Positions 16,347-26,187 of a DNA stretch of 35,236 nt are shown here, one piece after another; within the stretch, counting starts at the first letter, position 1, and each line of letters opens with the position of its first letter. The notes under the pieces were generated by a model, which ran no database searches, was not told the origin of the DNA, and saw only the letters and a list, made by a program, of their open reading frames with translations. The position numbers were made by a program, and so were the translations under genes. Origin of the DNA: Bacteroidota bacterium. Lineage in GTDB: Bacteria > Bacteroidota > Bacteroidia > M30B66. Location: assembly GCA_947459155.1 (NCBI GenBank), contig CANHCM010000004.1, positions 1-35,236 of the forward strand, given 5' to 3'.

Positions 16347-17594
16347 ATGATTCGCGCATTTGTTGTTTTATTGTTTGTAACCCTCTGTTGCAGTCCGGGA
16401 ATAGCACAGCCAGCCAACCTGCGAGCCGGAGCCGAGGCTATAAACAGTGGCGACAATCGAATGAAAGTCAACGACTTCAACGGAGCCGTACTCGATTATA
16501 CAATTGCCATCAATGCCGACCCCGGTTTTGCGGAGGCCTTTTACAAACGCTCTGTTGCCTTGAAAAAACTGGGGCGATTTTCAGAAGCGCTGGCCGACCA
16601 AAATGAGGCCTTGCGGCTGAACCCCGGAATTCTCAAGCTTTACGATGAACGCGCAAAGCTGCGCATGCTGGTTGAGGATTACTCGGGAGCCATCGCCGAT
16701 TTTAACCGCGCCATCGAATACAACCCCAAAGAGCAAAAAAACCTGAAACACCAAAAGGCCAACGCTCAGCTTGCCGCCGAAGACTACCTCGGCGCCGTTG
16801 AAGCCTACAGCGAAGTGCTTGGGCAAAGTCCGCGCGATACGCTGGCTTATGTTTTCAGAGCCCTCGCCTACCTCAACCTCGAAGAAAAACCGAAGGCCCA
16901 TCAAGACATTAACAAAGCGCTCATGCTCGATGCCCGCAACTCTTTAGCCTATGAGGTGCAGGGCATGATTTTCATGGAGGAAAAACGCTACGAAGAGGCG
17001 ATTCGCTCCTATTCGACGGCCATTTCCATCAACCCCGAATTTGCGCTGGCCTGGCACAACAGAGGCGTTGCCCGTAAGCTTCTCGGACAAAATGAGGAGG
17101 CGCAAAAAGACTTCAACAGAGCCATCGCGCTCGACCAAAACTTGAAAAACTCCTACCTCAGCAGGGCGCTCATCAGAACACGTCTGGGCGAAAACGAAGC
17201 TTCGCTCGAGGACCTCAACAAGGCTGTAGCCCTCGATAACAATTACTGTCAGGCGCTACTCTACCGAGGCATGACCAAAAAAGTACTCGGCGATTATCAA
17301 GGAGCACTCGAAGATTTGAATCGAGCCATTCAGATTAATCCTGACAATGCCGAACTTTACAATAACAGGGCAAACATCAGAATGCTTTTCGGCGATTATT
17401 CCCTAGCGGTGGATGATTACTCGGCCGCCATTCGCATACGCGAGTCGTATGATATTGCTTTTTTTAACCGGGCTATCGCCCTGATGATGACCCTCAAACG
17501 AAATCAGGCCTGCGAAGACTTAAGCACAAGCGCCAACTTAGGTTATGCGCCTGCTCAGGATGCCCTCAAAGATTTTTGTGATGACCGCCGTTAG
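16347..17594 (+). CDS. Secreted tetratricopeptide repeat protein
   Basis: Signal peptide MIRAFVVLLFVTLCCSPGIAQ, then about ten TPR units with the A..DF..AI..NP periodicity. Confidence 0.85.
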   Translation: MIRAFVVLLFVTLCCSPGIAQPANLRAGAEAINSGDNRMKVNDFNGAVLDYTIAINADPGFAEAFYKRSVALKKLGRFSEALADQNEALRLNPGILKLYDERAKLRMLVEDYSGAIADFNRAIEYNPKEQKNLKHQKANAQLAAEDYLGAVEAYSEVLGQSPRDTLAYVFRALAYLNLEEKPKAHQDINKALMLDARNSLAYEVQGMIFMEEKRYEEAIRSYSTAISINPEFALAWHNRGVARKLLGQNEEAQKDFNRAIALDQNLKNSYLSRALIRTRLGENEASLEDLNKAVALDNNYCQALLYRGMTKKVLGDYQGALEDLNRAIQINPDNAELYNNRANIRMLFGDYSLAVDDYSAAIRIRESYDIAFFNRAIALMMTLKRNQACEDLSTSANLGYAPAQDALKDFCDDRR

Positions 17595-18834
17595 AGTCCT
17601 CTTTCTACTCCTCGCCCTGCTGAGCACTACACTTGGTCGCACCCAAACCCTTCGGGTATTGTGGATCGGTAACAGCTACACAGCCGGGAACAACCTTCCT
17701 CAACTCGTTTATAACCTTGCGCTTTCGGGTGGCGATACGGTCATCTACGACTCAAACACCCCGGGTGGAGCTACCTTCCAAAACCACACGGTAAATGCTA
17801 CCACGTTGCAGAAAATTCAGGCCGGAGAATGGGACTATGTAGTCTTACAAGCCCAAAGTCAGGAACCCTCCTTCCCCGACAACCAGGTGCAGATTCAAAC
17901 TTATCCTTTTGCTCAGCGGCTCGACAGTATGATTCAGGCCAATAGTGCCTGCGTACGAACGGTGTTCTTCATGACCTGGGGGCGGAAATTCGGCGATCAG
18001 GTAAACTGTCCAAACTTCCCACCTTTGTGCACTTTCGAAGGAATGAACAATCGCCTTCGGCATGCCTATAAATTCATGGCCGACGACAATCAGGCCATCA
18101 TGGCTCCCGTGGGTGTGGCCTGGGAAAAAAGTTGGGAAACCAACAACGCTATCGACCTTTGGACTTCCGACAACAGCCATCCATCACTCGCCGGATCTTA
18201 CCTTGCCGCCAACGTATTTTATGCCACCCTCTTCCGGAAAAGCCCGGTAAACCTAAGCTATACAGCAGGTTTAGATCCGACTCAGGCTGCATTCCTTCGA
18301 CAAACAGCATGGTCAACTGTGAACGATAGCCTCAGCACATGGAACATAGGCACATTCGAGCCTACAGCCAGCTTCAGCTATACCGTCAATGGCTTAGAGG
18401 TGAATTTCCAATCGACCTCGCAGACCACCGAATTCGTCGAATGGCAGTTTGGCGACGGCGCTGAGAGCGACGAGAATGCTCCAAGCCATACCTACCCTGG
18501 CCCCGGCAGCTACCTCGTAAAACTAATCGCCTCCGACTCCTGCTTTAGCGACACCACCACCGTAGAGCTCAATCTCGAAGTAACAGGGCAGTCCACCATC
18601 GAAAGAAACTGGCGCGTGTTCCCCAATCCGGCAAGCCGCGAAGTGATGATTCAGGCCGAAGAGATGGCTGGTTTTGGCATAAAGGTTTACGGCCCCGATG
18701 GCAAACTGGTGCGCGAAAAATATGAGGCCGGGAAATTGATCCGCCTCGATTTCTCCGACTTGCCGCCCGGCATCTATCAGGTAGTGTGTATCTCCGGAAA
18801 AGACTCGAGAATTTTCCGCCTCATGAAGGAATAA
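17581..18834 (+). CDS. Secreted SGNH/GDSL-like hydrolase with PKD domain and T9SS type A sorting domain
   Basis: LRVLWIGNSYTAGNNLP...WDYVVLQAQSQEP...DNSHPSLAGSYLAA, PKD-like FVEWQFGDGAESDENAPSHTYPGPGSYLVKLIASD, C-terminus WRVFPNPASREVMI...LPPGIYQVVCISGKDSRIFRLMKE. Overlaps the upstream TPR gene by 14 nt. Confidence 0.82.
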   Translation: MTAVRVLFLLLALLSTTLGRTQTLRVLWIGNSYTAGNNLPQLVYNLALSGGDTVIYDSNTPGGATFQNHTVNATTLQKIQAGEWDYVVLQAQSQEPSFPDNQVQIQTYPFAQRLDSMIQANSACVRTVFFMTWGRKFGDQVNCPNFPPLCTFEGMNNRLRHAYKFMADDNQAIMAPVGVAWEKSWETNNAIDLWTSDNSHPSLAGSYLAANVFYATLFRKSPVNLSYTAGLDPTQAAFLRQTAWSTVNDSLSTWNIGTFEPTASFSYTVNGLEVNFQSTSQTTEFVEWQFGDGAESDENAPSHTYPGPGSYLVKLIASDSCFSDTTTVELNLEVTGQSTIERNWRVFPNPASREVMIQAEEMAGFGIKVYGPDGKLVREKYEAGKLIRLDFSDLPPGIYQVVCISGKDSRIFRLMKE

Positions 18835-18889
18835 TTCCATCCGCCGGCAGGCGTTCCAACACAATACGCCGCGTTAGTGTCGCCGGTAA

Positions 18890-21316
18890 TTAATTTCTCA
18901 ATTCAGCACCCAGTTGTTCGGTAAATGCCTTGAGGAGCCGCTCCATGGTTTTCTCGATCTGCTTATCGGTAAGCGTTTGCTCATCATCGCCAAATACAAA
19001 AGAAACCGCATACGACTTCTTGCCGGCCGGAAGCTTATCGCCTTCGTAAACATCAAACAAATTCACCTCTTTGAGTAGCTTGCGCTCGGTCTGACGCGCC
19101 AGTCGCGCAACCTCCGCATAGCTTACCTCTTTGGAGAGCAGTAAGGCCAAATCGCGACGAACGGTGGGGAAACGCGAAACTTCCGTGTAGCTCACTTTTG
19201 CCTTACGATAAGCATTCCACAAGGGCAGCCAATTCAATTCAGCCGCAAAAACTGCATTCGGAATGTCGTAATGCTTGCGCAGGCTTCCATGCACCTCGCC
19301 CAGCACAACCAGGGTTTTCCCGTTCAGTTCCCAGGCATACGCTTCTTTAAAGGCTTGGTGACTTACCGCTTTCCAATCCAGCCTCTCTTCCTCTAAACCC
19401 AGAAGCTGTAGTACATGAGAAACCCAACCTTTCAGATGAAAAAATCCAACCGATTGCGGGGCCACATGGATGTTCTCCGGTTGGGTGTTTCCGTAAACCG
19501 CCAGGGCAATTTTCTCAGTTTCAACAAATCCGCCTTCTTCGCCCTGGGCATAAGTTTTCCCCCACTCAAAGAAGCGCAAATCGCTTTGCTGGCGGTTTCG
19601 ATTCCACGCGATATTTTCGAGCAAGGCCGGCAGCATGCTGGTACGCATCACATCGAGCTCTGAGCTCAAGGGATTGGCCAACACCACCGGCTCGGCTCCG
19701 TTGCCGGCAATGGCCGAGATGGCAGATGCACTCAAGGAGTTGTTCAGTACCTCAAAAAAGCCCTGACTGCACAAATGAGCGCTCAAGCGGTTGCGAAGCG
19801 CATGCACATCAGGCTTGGCCGCAGGAGAAATGCTATTGCGCACTTGTGTCGGAATTGCAATTCGGTTGTAGCCGTAAATCCGAAGTATTTCCTCAGTAAT
19901 GTCGGCCGGGCCCTCTACATCGACCTTAAAACCCGGAATTTCAACTTCCAGTCCTTCAGATGACTCTTCGCGAAGTACGAAGCCCAGCTTACTCAATATT
20001 TTCTTGGCATCTTCTCTCGGAACCGGCTCGCCAATCAAGCGGTCCATGAATGCCCAATTGTAGTGACAAGAACGGCGCTCAAGAGACCCGAAAACCTCGT
20101 CGGTATGTCCGCCGGCAATTGTACCTCCACACAGCTTAGTTATCAACGAGGCGGCGCGGTACAAGGCATAAAGCGTTGCTTCCGGATCGGTTCCGCGCTC
20201 AAAACGGAACGAAGAATCGGTTTTCAGGTTGTGGCGTTTTGATGTTCGGCGTACCCAAACGGCATCGAATGTAGCCGACTCCAGAAAAATCTCGGTTGTT
20301 TCGGCGCTCACACCGGAGTTCAGGCCTCCGTAAATGCCGGCCATGCACAAAGGTCCCTCGGCATCGCAAATCATCAGGTCGCTGGGTTCCAGGGCCAGCG
20401 TTTGCCCATCGAGTGTGGTAAATGGAGTTCCGCTTTCGCAGCTTCGCACAACAATTTTCCCACCTCGTATTTTCCCATGGTCAAAGGCATGCAAGGGCTG
20501 CCCGGTTTCGTGAAGCACAAAATTGGTCACATCAACCACCGCATTTATCGGGCGGAGGCCAATGCTCAACAACAGATTCTTCATCCAATCGGGGCTTTCG
20601 CCCACCTTTACACCCGAAATCCGCAGGCTCGAATACCGCTTCAGTGCCTGAGGCTCCTCAACAACAACGGGTGTGTCATGTTTTTCCGCTATCGCGGGGA
20701 TGACCACCTCTTCCCGCAGGAGTTCCACCTCTGGCCGGTTATACAACACCGCAGCAAGGTCGCGCGCGGTACCAAAATGTGAGGCTGCATCAATGTGGTT
20801 CGGCGTCAGCCCAATTTCAAAAACAGTATCGGTTGTCATGCCCAGCACTTCGGCTGCCGGTACTCCAACGGGCGTAGCTTCGGGCAACACTAATATCCCT
20901 GCATGGCTTTCACCAATTCCCAGTTCGTCTTCGGCGCAAATCATACCCTGCGAGCGCTCCCCCCGGATTTTGCTCTCCTTAATCAACAAGGGCTCATGCC
21001 CCGTAGGATACAAGGTGGTTCCTACTGTAGCCACCAACACTTTCTGCCCGGCAGCCACATTGGGAGCTCCACACACAATATCGAGGGGCTCTGCCAATCC
21101 AACATCCACCTTGGTTAACTTCAAACGGTCGGCGTTGGGGTGCTGAATGCAATCCAAGACCAAGCCGGTAACCACTCCTTTTAGGCCTCCTTTCACCGAC
21201 TCAAACGGCGCCCAGCCTTCCACCTCCAAGCCACAGTCGGTAAGGAGTTGAGCGGTTTGTTCGGGTTCGGGAATCGGGCGGATATACCGGCTAAGCCAGG
21301 CGTACGAAATTTTCAT
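18890..21316 (-). CDS. pheT: Phenylalanine--tRNA ligase beta subunit
   Basis: MKISYAWLSRYI, tRNA-binding EMAP-like domain, B3/B4 domain, FRFERGTDP, FDX-ACB C-terminus. Confidence 0.95.
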   Translation of the reverse strand: MKISYAWLSRYIRPIPEPEQTAQLLTDCGLEVEGWAPFESVKGGLKGVVTGLVLDCIQHPNADRLKLTKVDVGLAEPLDIVCGAPNVAAGQKVLVATVGTTLYPTGHEPLLIKESKIRGERSQGMICAEDELGIGESHAGILVLPEATPVGVPAAEVLGMTTDTVFEIGLTPNHIDAASHFGTARDLAAVLYNRPEVELLREEVVIPAIAEKHDTPVVVEEPQALKRYSSLRISGVKVGESPDWMKNLLLSIGLRPINAVVDVTNFVLHETGQPLHAFDHGKIRGGKIVVRSCESGTPFTTLDGQTLALEPSDLMICDAEGPLCMAGIYGGLNSGVSAETTEIFLESATFDAVWVRRTSKRHNLKTDSSFRFERGTDPEATLYALYRAASLITKLCGGTIAGGHTDEVFGSLERRSCHYNWAFMDRLIGEPVPREDAKKILSKLGFVLREESSEGLEVEIPGFKVDVEGPADITEEILRIYGYNRIAIPTQVRNSISPAAKPDVHALRNRLSAHLCSQGFFEVLNNSLSASAISAIAGNGAEPVVLANPLSSELDVMRTSMLPALLENIAWNRNRQQSDLRFFEWGKTYAQGEEGGFVETEKIALAVYGNTQPENIHVAPQSVGFFHLKGWVSHVLQLLGLEEERLDWKAVSHQAFKEAYAWELNGKTLVVLGEVHGSLRKHYDIPNAVFAAELNWLPLWNAYRKAKVSYTEVSRFPTVRRDLALLLSKEVSYAEVARLARQTERKLLKEVNLFDVYEGDKLPAGKKSYAVSFVFGDDEQTLTDKQIEKTMERLLKAFTEQLGAELRN

Positions 21317-21336
21317 GCGAGGGTGTTCTGAGGCCG

Positions 21337-21344
21337 CAAAGATA
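21337..21344 (-). promoter_or_regulatory. -7 element TATCTTTG upstream of pheT
   Basis: Exact TAnnTTTG on the minus strand, 20 nt before the pheT ATG. Confidence 0.45.
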
Positions 21345-21359
21345 AGCGTAGCACTGTGC

Positions 21360-22682
21360 TCAGTATCTCAGCCAACGAAACATTTCGCGCCATGTTGGTC
21401 GCTTACCATACATCAAAATGCCTGTGCGGTAAATCTTGCCTGCTGCCCAAGTGGTAAAAACAAATCCCAAAATGAGCATGGCGAACGAGAGCAACAGCTC
21501 GGTATAATGCACGCCAAACGGAAGGCGAACCATCATAATGATTGGAGAGGTGAATGGTATAATCGACAGCCATTTGGCCATCGTTCCATTCGGATCATTC
21601 AGCACCGCCTGAGCCATCACAAAGGCGAATATCAAGGGTGCCGAAACGGGTAACATAAACTGCTGGGTATCCGATTCACTGTCGACCGCTCCACCAATCG
21701 CCGCAAACAAAGCTCCATACAAAAGATACCCCCCAAGGAAATAGAACAGAAAAGCCGGAATCATCAAACCCCAGTTAATGCTGTTAACCCGACCAATTAC
21801 CTCCTGGGTCTCTTTAATTTGGTCAATGTCATCCACGGAAGTGCCGTCCGGACTTTGTTTTAAAATGGTCTCTACATTTTGAGCGCTGAACTTGTCCTTC
21901 ACTACAGTGGCCATGAAAATGCTGTAAATCGAGCCGGTGAGCACCACCCACAACAAGAACTGCGTAAGGCCAACCAGGGCAATTCCAATAATTTTACCCA
22001 TCATGAGCTGGAAGGGTTTAACTGAGGAAATGATGACTTCCACGATACGGTTGGTCTTTTCCTCAATCACACCGCGCATCACCTGGGCTCCAAACAGGAA
22101 GATGAAGAGGTAAATCAGAATTCCTCCAAACATGCCCAGCACGGTATTCACTTCCACGTCAGATTTGCCTTTCCCATCGAGCGGAATAATTTCAAGAGGC
22201 ACGTTTACGGTCTTTTTCACATTGTCGACCAAATCCTGATCAACGCCCTGCGATTGCAGCTTGAGCCGCTCCACCTGCTTCTCAATTTGAGTGCGTATAA
22301 ACAGCTTGGTACTTAGCGAAACCTGTTCGGCAGAATAAAGCTTAATTTGGCGCTGCAGGTGATTCAAGTCGTTGTCTTCGAAGCGTGGAATGTGCACCAG
22401 GGCAAAGTATCCGGAGGCTTCGAGCTCTTTCTTTGCCTGATCGATTGGTTTGCGGGTATACACAAACTTAATATTGTCGTTCGGGGTCAGCAAACCATCC
22501 ACAAGGCCGGCTTCGTCGAGTACCTGAACGGTTTTTACTGAAACATTCACGGAGGCCATCCACACGGGAACAATCATGAGCGCTCCCATAATCAGAGGCC
22601 CGAGAATGGTCATGATGATAAATGACTTTTTACGCACGCGGGTGAGGTATTCGCGGCGAATGATTAATCCAATTTTACCCAT
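21360..22682 (-). CDS. ABC transporter permease (ABC-2 type, NatB-like)
   Basis: IIRREYLTRVRKKSFIIMTILGPLIMG; RGVIEEKTNRIVEVIISSVKPFQLMMGKIIG; C-terminal TM cluster. Confidence 0.88.
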   Translation of the reverse strand: MGKIGLIIRREYLTRVRKKSFIIMTILGPLIMGALMIVPVWMASVNVSVKTVQVLDEAGLVDGLLTPNDNIKFVYTRKPIDQAKKELEASGYFALVHIPRFEDNDLNHLQRQIKLYSAEQVSLSTKLFIRTQIEKQVERLKLQSQGVDQDLVDNVKKTVNVPLEIIPLDGKGKSDVEVNTVLGMFGGILIYLFIFLFGAQVMRGVIEEKTNRIVEVIISSVKPFQLMMGKIIGIALVGLTQFLLWVVLTGSIYSIFMATVVKDKFSAQNVETILKQSPDGTSVDDIDQIKETQEVIGRVNSINWGLMIPAFLFYFLGGYLLYGALFAAIGGAVDSESDTQQFMLPVSAPLIFAFVMAQAVLNDPNGTMAKWLSIIPFTSPIIMMVRLPFGVHYTELLLSFAMLILGFVFTTWAAGKIYRTGILMYGKRPTWREMFRWLRY

Positions 22683-23616
22683 GGTCTTGCGTGCTTTCTT
22701 GTTGAACGGTGCGAATAAATACGTCGCTCATCGAAGGAATGAGCTCTTGAAAGGAGATGAGTTCACAAACCGGCAAAATGGCCTGGAACAAATTGTTGAC
22801 GGTGTTTCCGCCAAGCAACCTTAGGGTTACCGTACAGTGGTCGCCATCTTGTTTTTTCTCCAAAAGCTCTGCTCCGGCCCACAAGGCATTGGTGAAGGAG
22901 ATGAGATTTCCGGTGAATTCAAGGCGGTAAGTGTGGGTTCGGTATTGCTTACGAATGTCGATCAGCTTGCCGTCGAGTATCTTCTTGCTTTTGTTGATGA
23001 GCGCAATGCTGTCGCAGAGCTCTTCCACCGTTTCCATGCGGTGAGTCGAGAAGATTACGGTGGCACCTTTGCGGCGAAGCTCGAGCACTTCATCGCGAAT
23101 CAAATTGGCATTCACCGGGTCAAAACCCGTAAAGGGCTCATCGAGAATGAGGAGTTCTGGCTCATGGAGCACCGTTACAATAAACTGTACCTTTTGGGCC
23201 ATGCCCTTCGAAAGCTCTTCGATTTTCTTATTCCACCAAGCCTGAATCTCAAACTTCTCAAACCAGCCACGCAGCTTCTTTTTGGCCTCTGCTTCGCTCA
23301 AGCCTTTGAGCCTTGCCAAGTACATGCATTGCTCGCCCACCTGCATTTTACGGTAAAGGCCTCTCTCTTCAGGCAGATAGCCAATGCGGTTTACATCTTC
23401 GGGCTTTAGGGGCTTGCCATCAAAAAAGAGCGCTCCGCTGTCGGGTGCTGTAATTTGATTGATGATGCGTATCAGTGAAGTTTTGCCTGCTCCATTGGGG
23501 CCAAGCAAACCAAAGATGCTGCCTCGTTCAACGGCCAGGCTAACATCCTGTAAGGCAGCATAAGCTCCATAGTTCTTAAAAACAGAGCGGGCCTCAAAAA
23601 TCGGGGTTCCGTGCAT
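22675..23616 (-). CDS. ABC transporter ATP-binding protein (NatA-like; start trimmed to ATG 23616)
   Basis: GLLGPNGAGKTSLIRIINQI, LSKGMAQKVQFIVTVLHEPELLILDEPFTGFDPVN. The listed start (23667) would read through a terminator hairpin. Confidence 0.9.
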   Translation of the reverse strand: MHGTPIFEARSVFKNYGAYAALQDVSLAVERGSIFGLLGPNGAGKTSLIRIINQITAPDSGALFFDGKPLKPEDVNRIGYLPEERGLYRKMQVGEQCMYLARLKGLSEAEAKKKLRGWFEKFEIQAWWNKKIEELSKGMAQKVQFIVTVLHEPELLILDEPFTGFDPVNANLIRDEVLELRRKGATVIFSTHRMETVEELCDSIALINKSKKILDGKLIDIRKQYRTHTYRLEFTGNLISFTNALWAGAELLEKKQDGDHCTVTLRLLGGNTVNNLFQAILPVCELISFQELIPSMSDVFIRTVQQESTQDHG

Positions 23617-23630
23617 AGTGTGAAATAAAA

Positions 23631-23664
23631 ACGTCTGTTCGCACCAGTAGGTACAAACAGACGT
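23631..23664 (-). terminator. Rho-independent terminator downstream of dnaJ
   Basis: Minus strand: ACGTCTGTT-N16-AACAGACGT followed by TTTTATTT. Perfect 9-bp arms plus T-tract. Confidence 0.72.
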
Positions 23665-23679
23665 CAAAGATATTACGCC

Positions 23680-24834
23680 TTATTGAAAATATTCTTTCAT
23701 CCTTTCAAAGAAGGACTTTTCCTTTTTACCGGGCTGTGGCTGAAAGTTGGCTGAATTTCGGAGTTTCTCCATCAACACTTTCTCTTCCTGACTCAAATTT
23801 TGGGGCGTCCAAACATTGACATCAACCAACAAATCTCCACGGTGATACGAGTTCACCTCTGGCAGCCCCTTCCCGCGGAGACGGTAGACTTTACCCGACT
23901 GTGTGCCCGGGTCGATTTTAAACTTCGCCTTACCCTCCAAAGTTGGAATTTCGACGGAAGTTCCCAGAACGGCATCCGCAAAATTGATGTAACAATCGTA
24001 GTAGAGATTGTTTCCGTCGCGCTTTAGCTCGGCGTGCTCCAACTCCTCAATGCTCACCAGCAAATCGCCGGGCACACCGCCACGTGGCGCCGCATTTCCT
24101 TTACCGGCCACATTCAGCTGCATGCCTTCGCCTACACCGGCTGGAATGTTAATCGAAATCACTTCTTCTTCCCGAACAATGCCATCACCGGCGCAACTTT
24201 TACACTTATTGGTGATGGTACGTCCTTCGCCATTGCAGGCCGGACAGGTCGAAGCCGTTTGCATCTGACCCAAGATGGTATTGGTAATCCGGGTAATCCG
24301 GCCAGTGCCTTTACAGGTAGAGCATGTTGAGAATGAACTGCCTTTTTCGGCGCCCGTGCCTCCACAGGGTCTGCAGGAAACAAACTTGTTCACCTTGATT
24401 TTCTTCTCCACCCCATTGGCAATCTCCTCCAGGCTAAGCTTAACCTTGATTCTGAGGTTTGTACCTTTATTTACGCGACGCCCCTGCTGCTGGCCTCCAA
24501 AACCGAAGCCTCCAAAACCGCTGTTGCCGAAGATATCGCCGAACTGACTAAAAATATCATCCATGCTCATGCCGCCGCCAAAGCCTCCGGCTCCGCCACC
24601 CGCAGCACCACCCATGCCCTGATGGCCAAAACGGTCGTATCGGGCTTTTTTCTCCGGATTGCTGAGTACTTCGTAAGCCTCGGCAGCCTCCTTGAAATTC
24701 TCCTCCGCAGCTTTATCTCCGGGGTTTTTATCGGGGTGATATTTAATGGCCAACTTTCGGTAGGCCTTCTTAATCTCTTGTTCGTCGGCGTTTCTGGAAA
24801 CTCCCAGTACGTCGTAATAATCTCTTTTTGCCAT
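23680..24834 (-). CDS. dnaJ: Molecular chaperone DnaJ
   Basis: J domain with [10 protein letters not shown]-rich region, four CxxCxGxG-type zinc repeats. Confidence 0.95.
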   Translation of the reverse strand: MAKRDYYDVLGVSRNADEQEIKKAYRKLAIKYHPDKNPGDKAAEENFKEAAEAYEVLSNPEKKARYDRFGHQGMGGAAGGGAGGFGGGMSMDDIFSQFGDIFGNSGFGGFGFGGQQQGRRVNKGTNLRIKVKLSLEEIANGVEKKIKVNKFVSCRPCGGTGAEKGSSFSTCSTCKGTGRITRITNTILGQMQTASTCPACNGEGRTITNKCKSCAGDGIVREEEVISINIPAGVGEGMQLNVAGKGNAAPRGGVPGDLLVSIEELEHAELKRDGNNLYYDCYINFADAVLGTSVEIPTLEGKAKFKIDPGTQSGKVYRLRGKGLPEVNSYHRGDLLVDVNVWTPQNLSQEEKVLMEKLRNSANFQPQPGKKEKSFFERMKEYFQ

Positions 24835-24844
24835 GCTGTTTCGA

Positions 24845-25435
24845 TCAACTTCCCACTACTACTTTTGCGTAGCGGATTACTTTACCGTTGAGGGCATACC
24901 CTTTTTCCACCTGGTCAATAACTTTGCCCTTCAGACTTTCGTCGGGTGCCGGAATTTGGGTAATCGCTTCGTGAATTTCTGCGTCGAACACCTGACCGGT
25001 GGCATCCATTTCTTCTAAACCACGGGCAACCAGAATTCCCTTCATTTTGGCATGCACCAATTGGAGGCCTTCCCGCAACGATTCTACGGTTGCTCCGGCT
25101 AAATCCATCGCCTTGGTGGCACGGTCAAAATCATCCAGAACTGGCAAAAGGGCAGAAAAAATGTCAGCCGCCGCTGTTTTGCTCAATTCAATGCGCTCTT
25201 TGGCAACCCGTTTTTTGTAATTGTCAAAGTCGGAGTACAAGCGCAAATACCGGTCGTTAATGTCCTTGTATTTGCTTTCCCAATTGTCTAAGGCTGCAGT
25301 TTCTTCCTGCAATTCGGCCGGATTGGGTTGTTCGTCGCTCATCACCGGACCGTCTGTAACGAGGTCTTCGCCGTTGATGTCTTTTTCAGGACTTTCTATA
25401 TCGCTGGGGTTGGATTGCTTTTCTTCGTTACTCAT
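24845..25435 (-). CDS. grpE: Nucleotide exchange factor GrpE (start ATG 25435 preferred; ORF also open from ATG 25468)
   Basis: [51 protein letters not shown]; immediately upstream of dnaJ. Confidence 0.9.
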   Translation of the reverse strand: MSNEEKQSNPSDIESPEKDINGEDLVTDGPVMSDEQPNPAELQEETAALDNWESKYKDINDRYLRLYSDFDNYKKRVAKERIELSKTAAADIFSALLPVLDDFDRATKAMDLAGATVESLREGLQLVHAKMKGILVARGLEEMDATGQVFDAEIHEAITQIPAPDESLKGKVIDQVEKGYALNGKVIRYAKVVVGS

Positions 25436-25594
25436 AGCACGGAAAATACGTTTGATAGGATTCTTCATGAACGCGCGCGGCTAAGCAATCATCCTGCCAG
25501 CAGACAGAATTGCGACAGAATGACAGCTATTGGCCATGAAAAAGAAAATGGCCGCTTTCTGAATGAAAACGGCCATTCACGTAGAATACTAAAA

Positions 25595-26143
25595 TTACTT
25601 TGCCAGTTGCTTGTCGAGTTCGGCCTCTAAAGCGGCGCCGCGTAAGTTTTTGGCGAGGATTACACCTTCACCATCAATCAGGTAATTCATCGGAATAGAA
25701 TTCACACCGTAAATGGCGGCAGCCTGAGAACTCCAACCCATTAAATCGCTCACATGGTTCTCCCAAACGAGACCATCTTTCTTGATGGCAGCCAACCAGG
25801 CTTCTTTCTTCATGTCGAGAGAAACATTGTAAATGGTAAAGCCCTTGCCTTTCGCGAATTTGGCATTCTGATATTTGTTAAATGCCTTCACCACATTGGG
25901 GTTTTCCATGCGGCACGGGCCACACCAGGAAGCCCAGAAATCGAGCAATACTACTTTGCCGCGCAACGACGAGAGCTTAATCTCTTTCCCATCAGGGTTT
26001 TTAAAGGCAAGATCGGGCGCTGTGTTGCCTACGTTTAATCCAACTGGTGGTTTTTTGGGACCCTTATCGGTAATTCCATTGAGGGTGGTGGTTGTCAAGG
26101 CGATCGCGATTAAGGCGATGAGGCCAAACAAAATACGCTTCAT
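25595..26143 (-). CDS. TlpA/thioredoxin-like redoxin
   Basis: N-terminal signal/TM, LRGKVVLLDFWASWCGPCRMENP. Confidence 0.88.
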   Translation of the reverse strand: MKRILFGLIALIAIALTTTTLNGITDKGPKKPPVGLNVGNTAPDLAFKNPDGKEIKLSSLRGKVVLLDFWASWCGPCRMENPNVVKAFNKYQNAKFAKGKGFTIYNVSLDMKKEAWLAAIKKDGLVWENHVSDLMGWSSQAAAIYGVNSIPMNYLIDGEGVILAKNLRGAALEAELDKQLAK

Positions 26144-26187
26144 GAATAAAATTTTGGAGTTCGCAATTTACAACAATTATGCCTGCA

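Noticed and set aside
20673-21146. 157-aa plus-strand ORF
   Set aside because: Antisense shadow of pheT; Ser/Pro-rich translation with no domain.
22837-23409. 190-aa plus-strand ORF
   Set aside because: Antisense to the ABC ATPase; no recognisable domain.
24481-24610. Low-complexity GGNNNN-type repeat in dnaJ
   Set aside because: This is the normal G/F-rich linker of DnaJ, not a mobile or CRISPR repeat.
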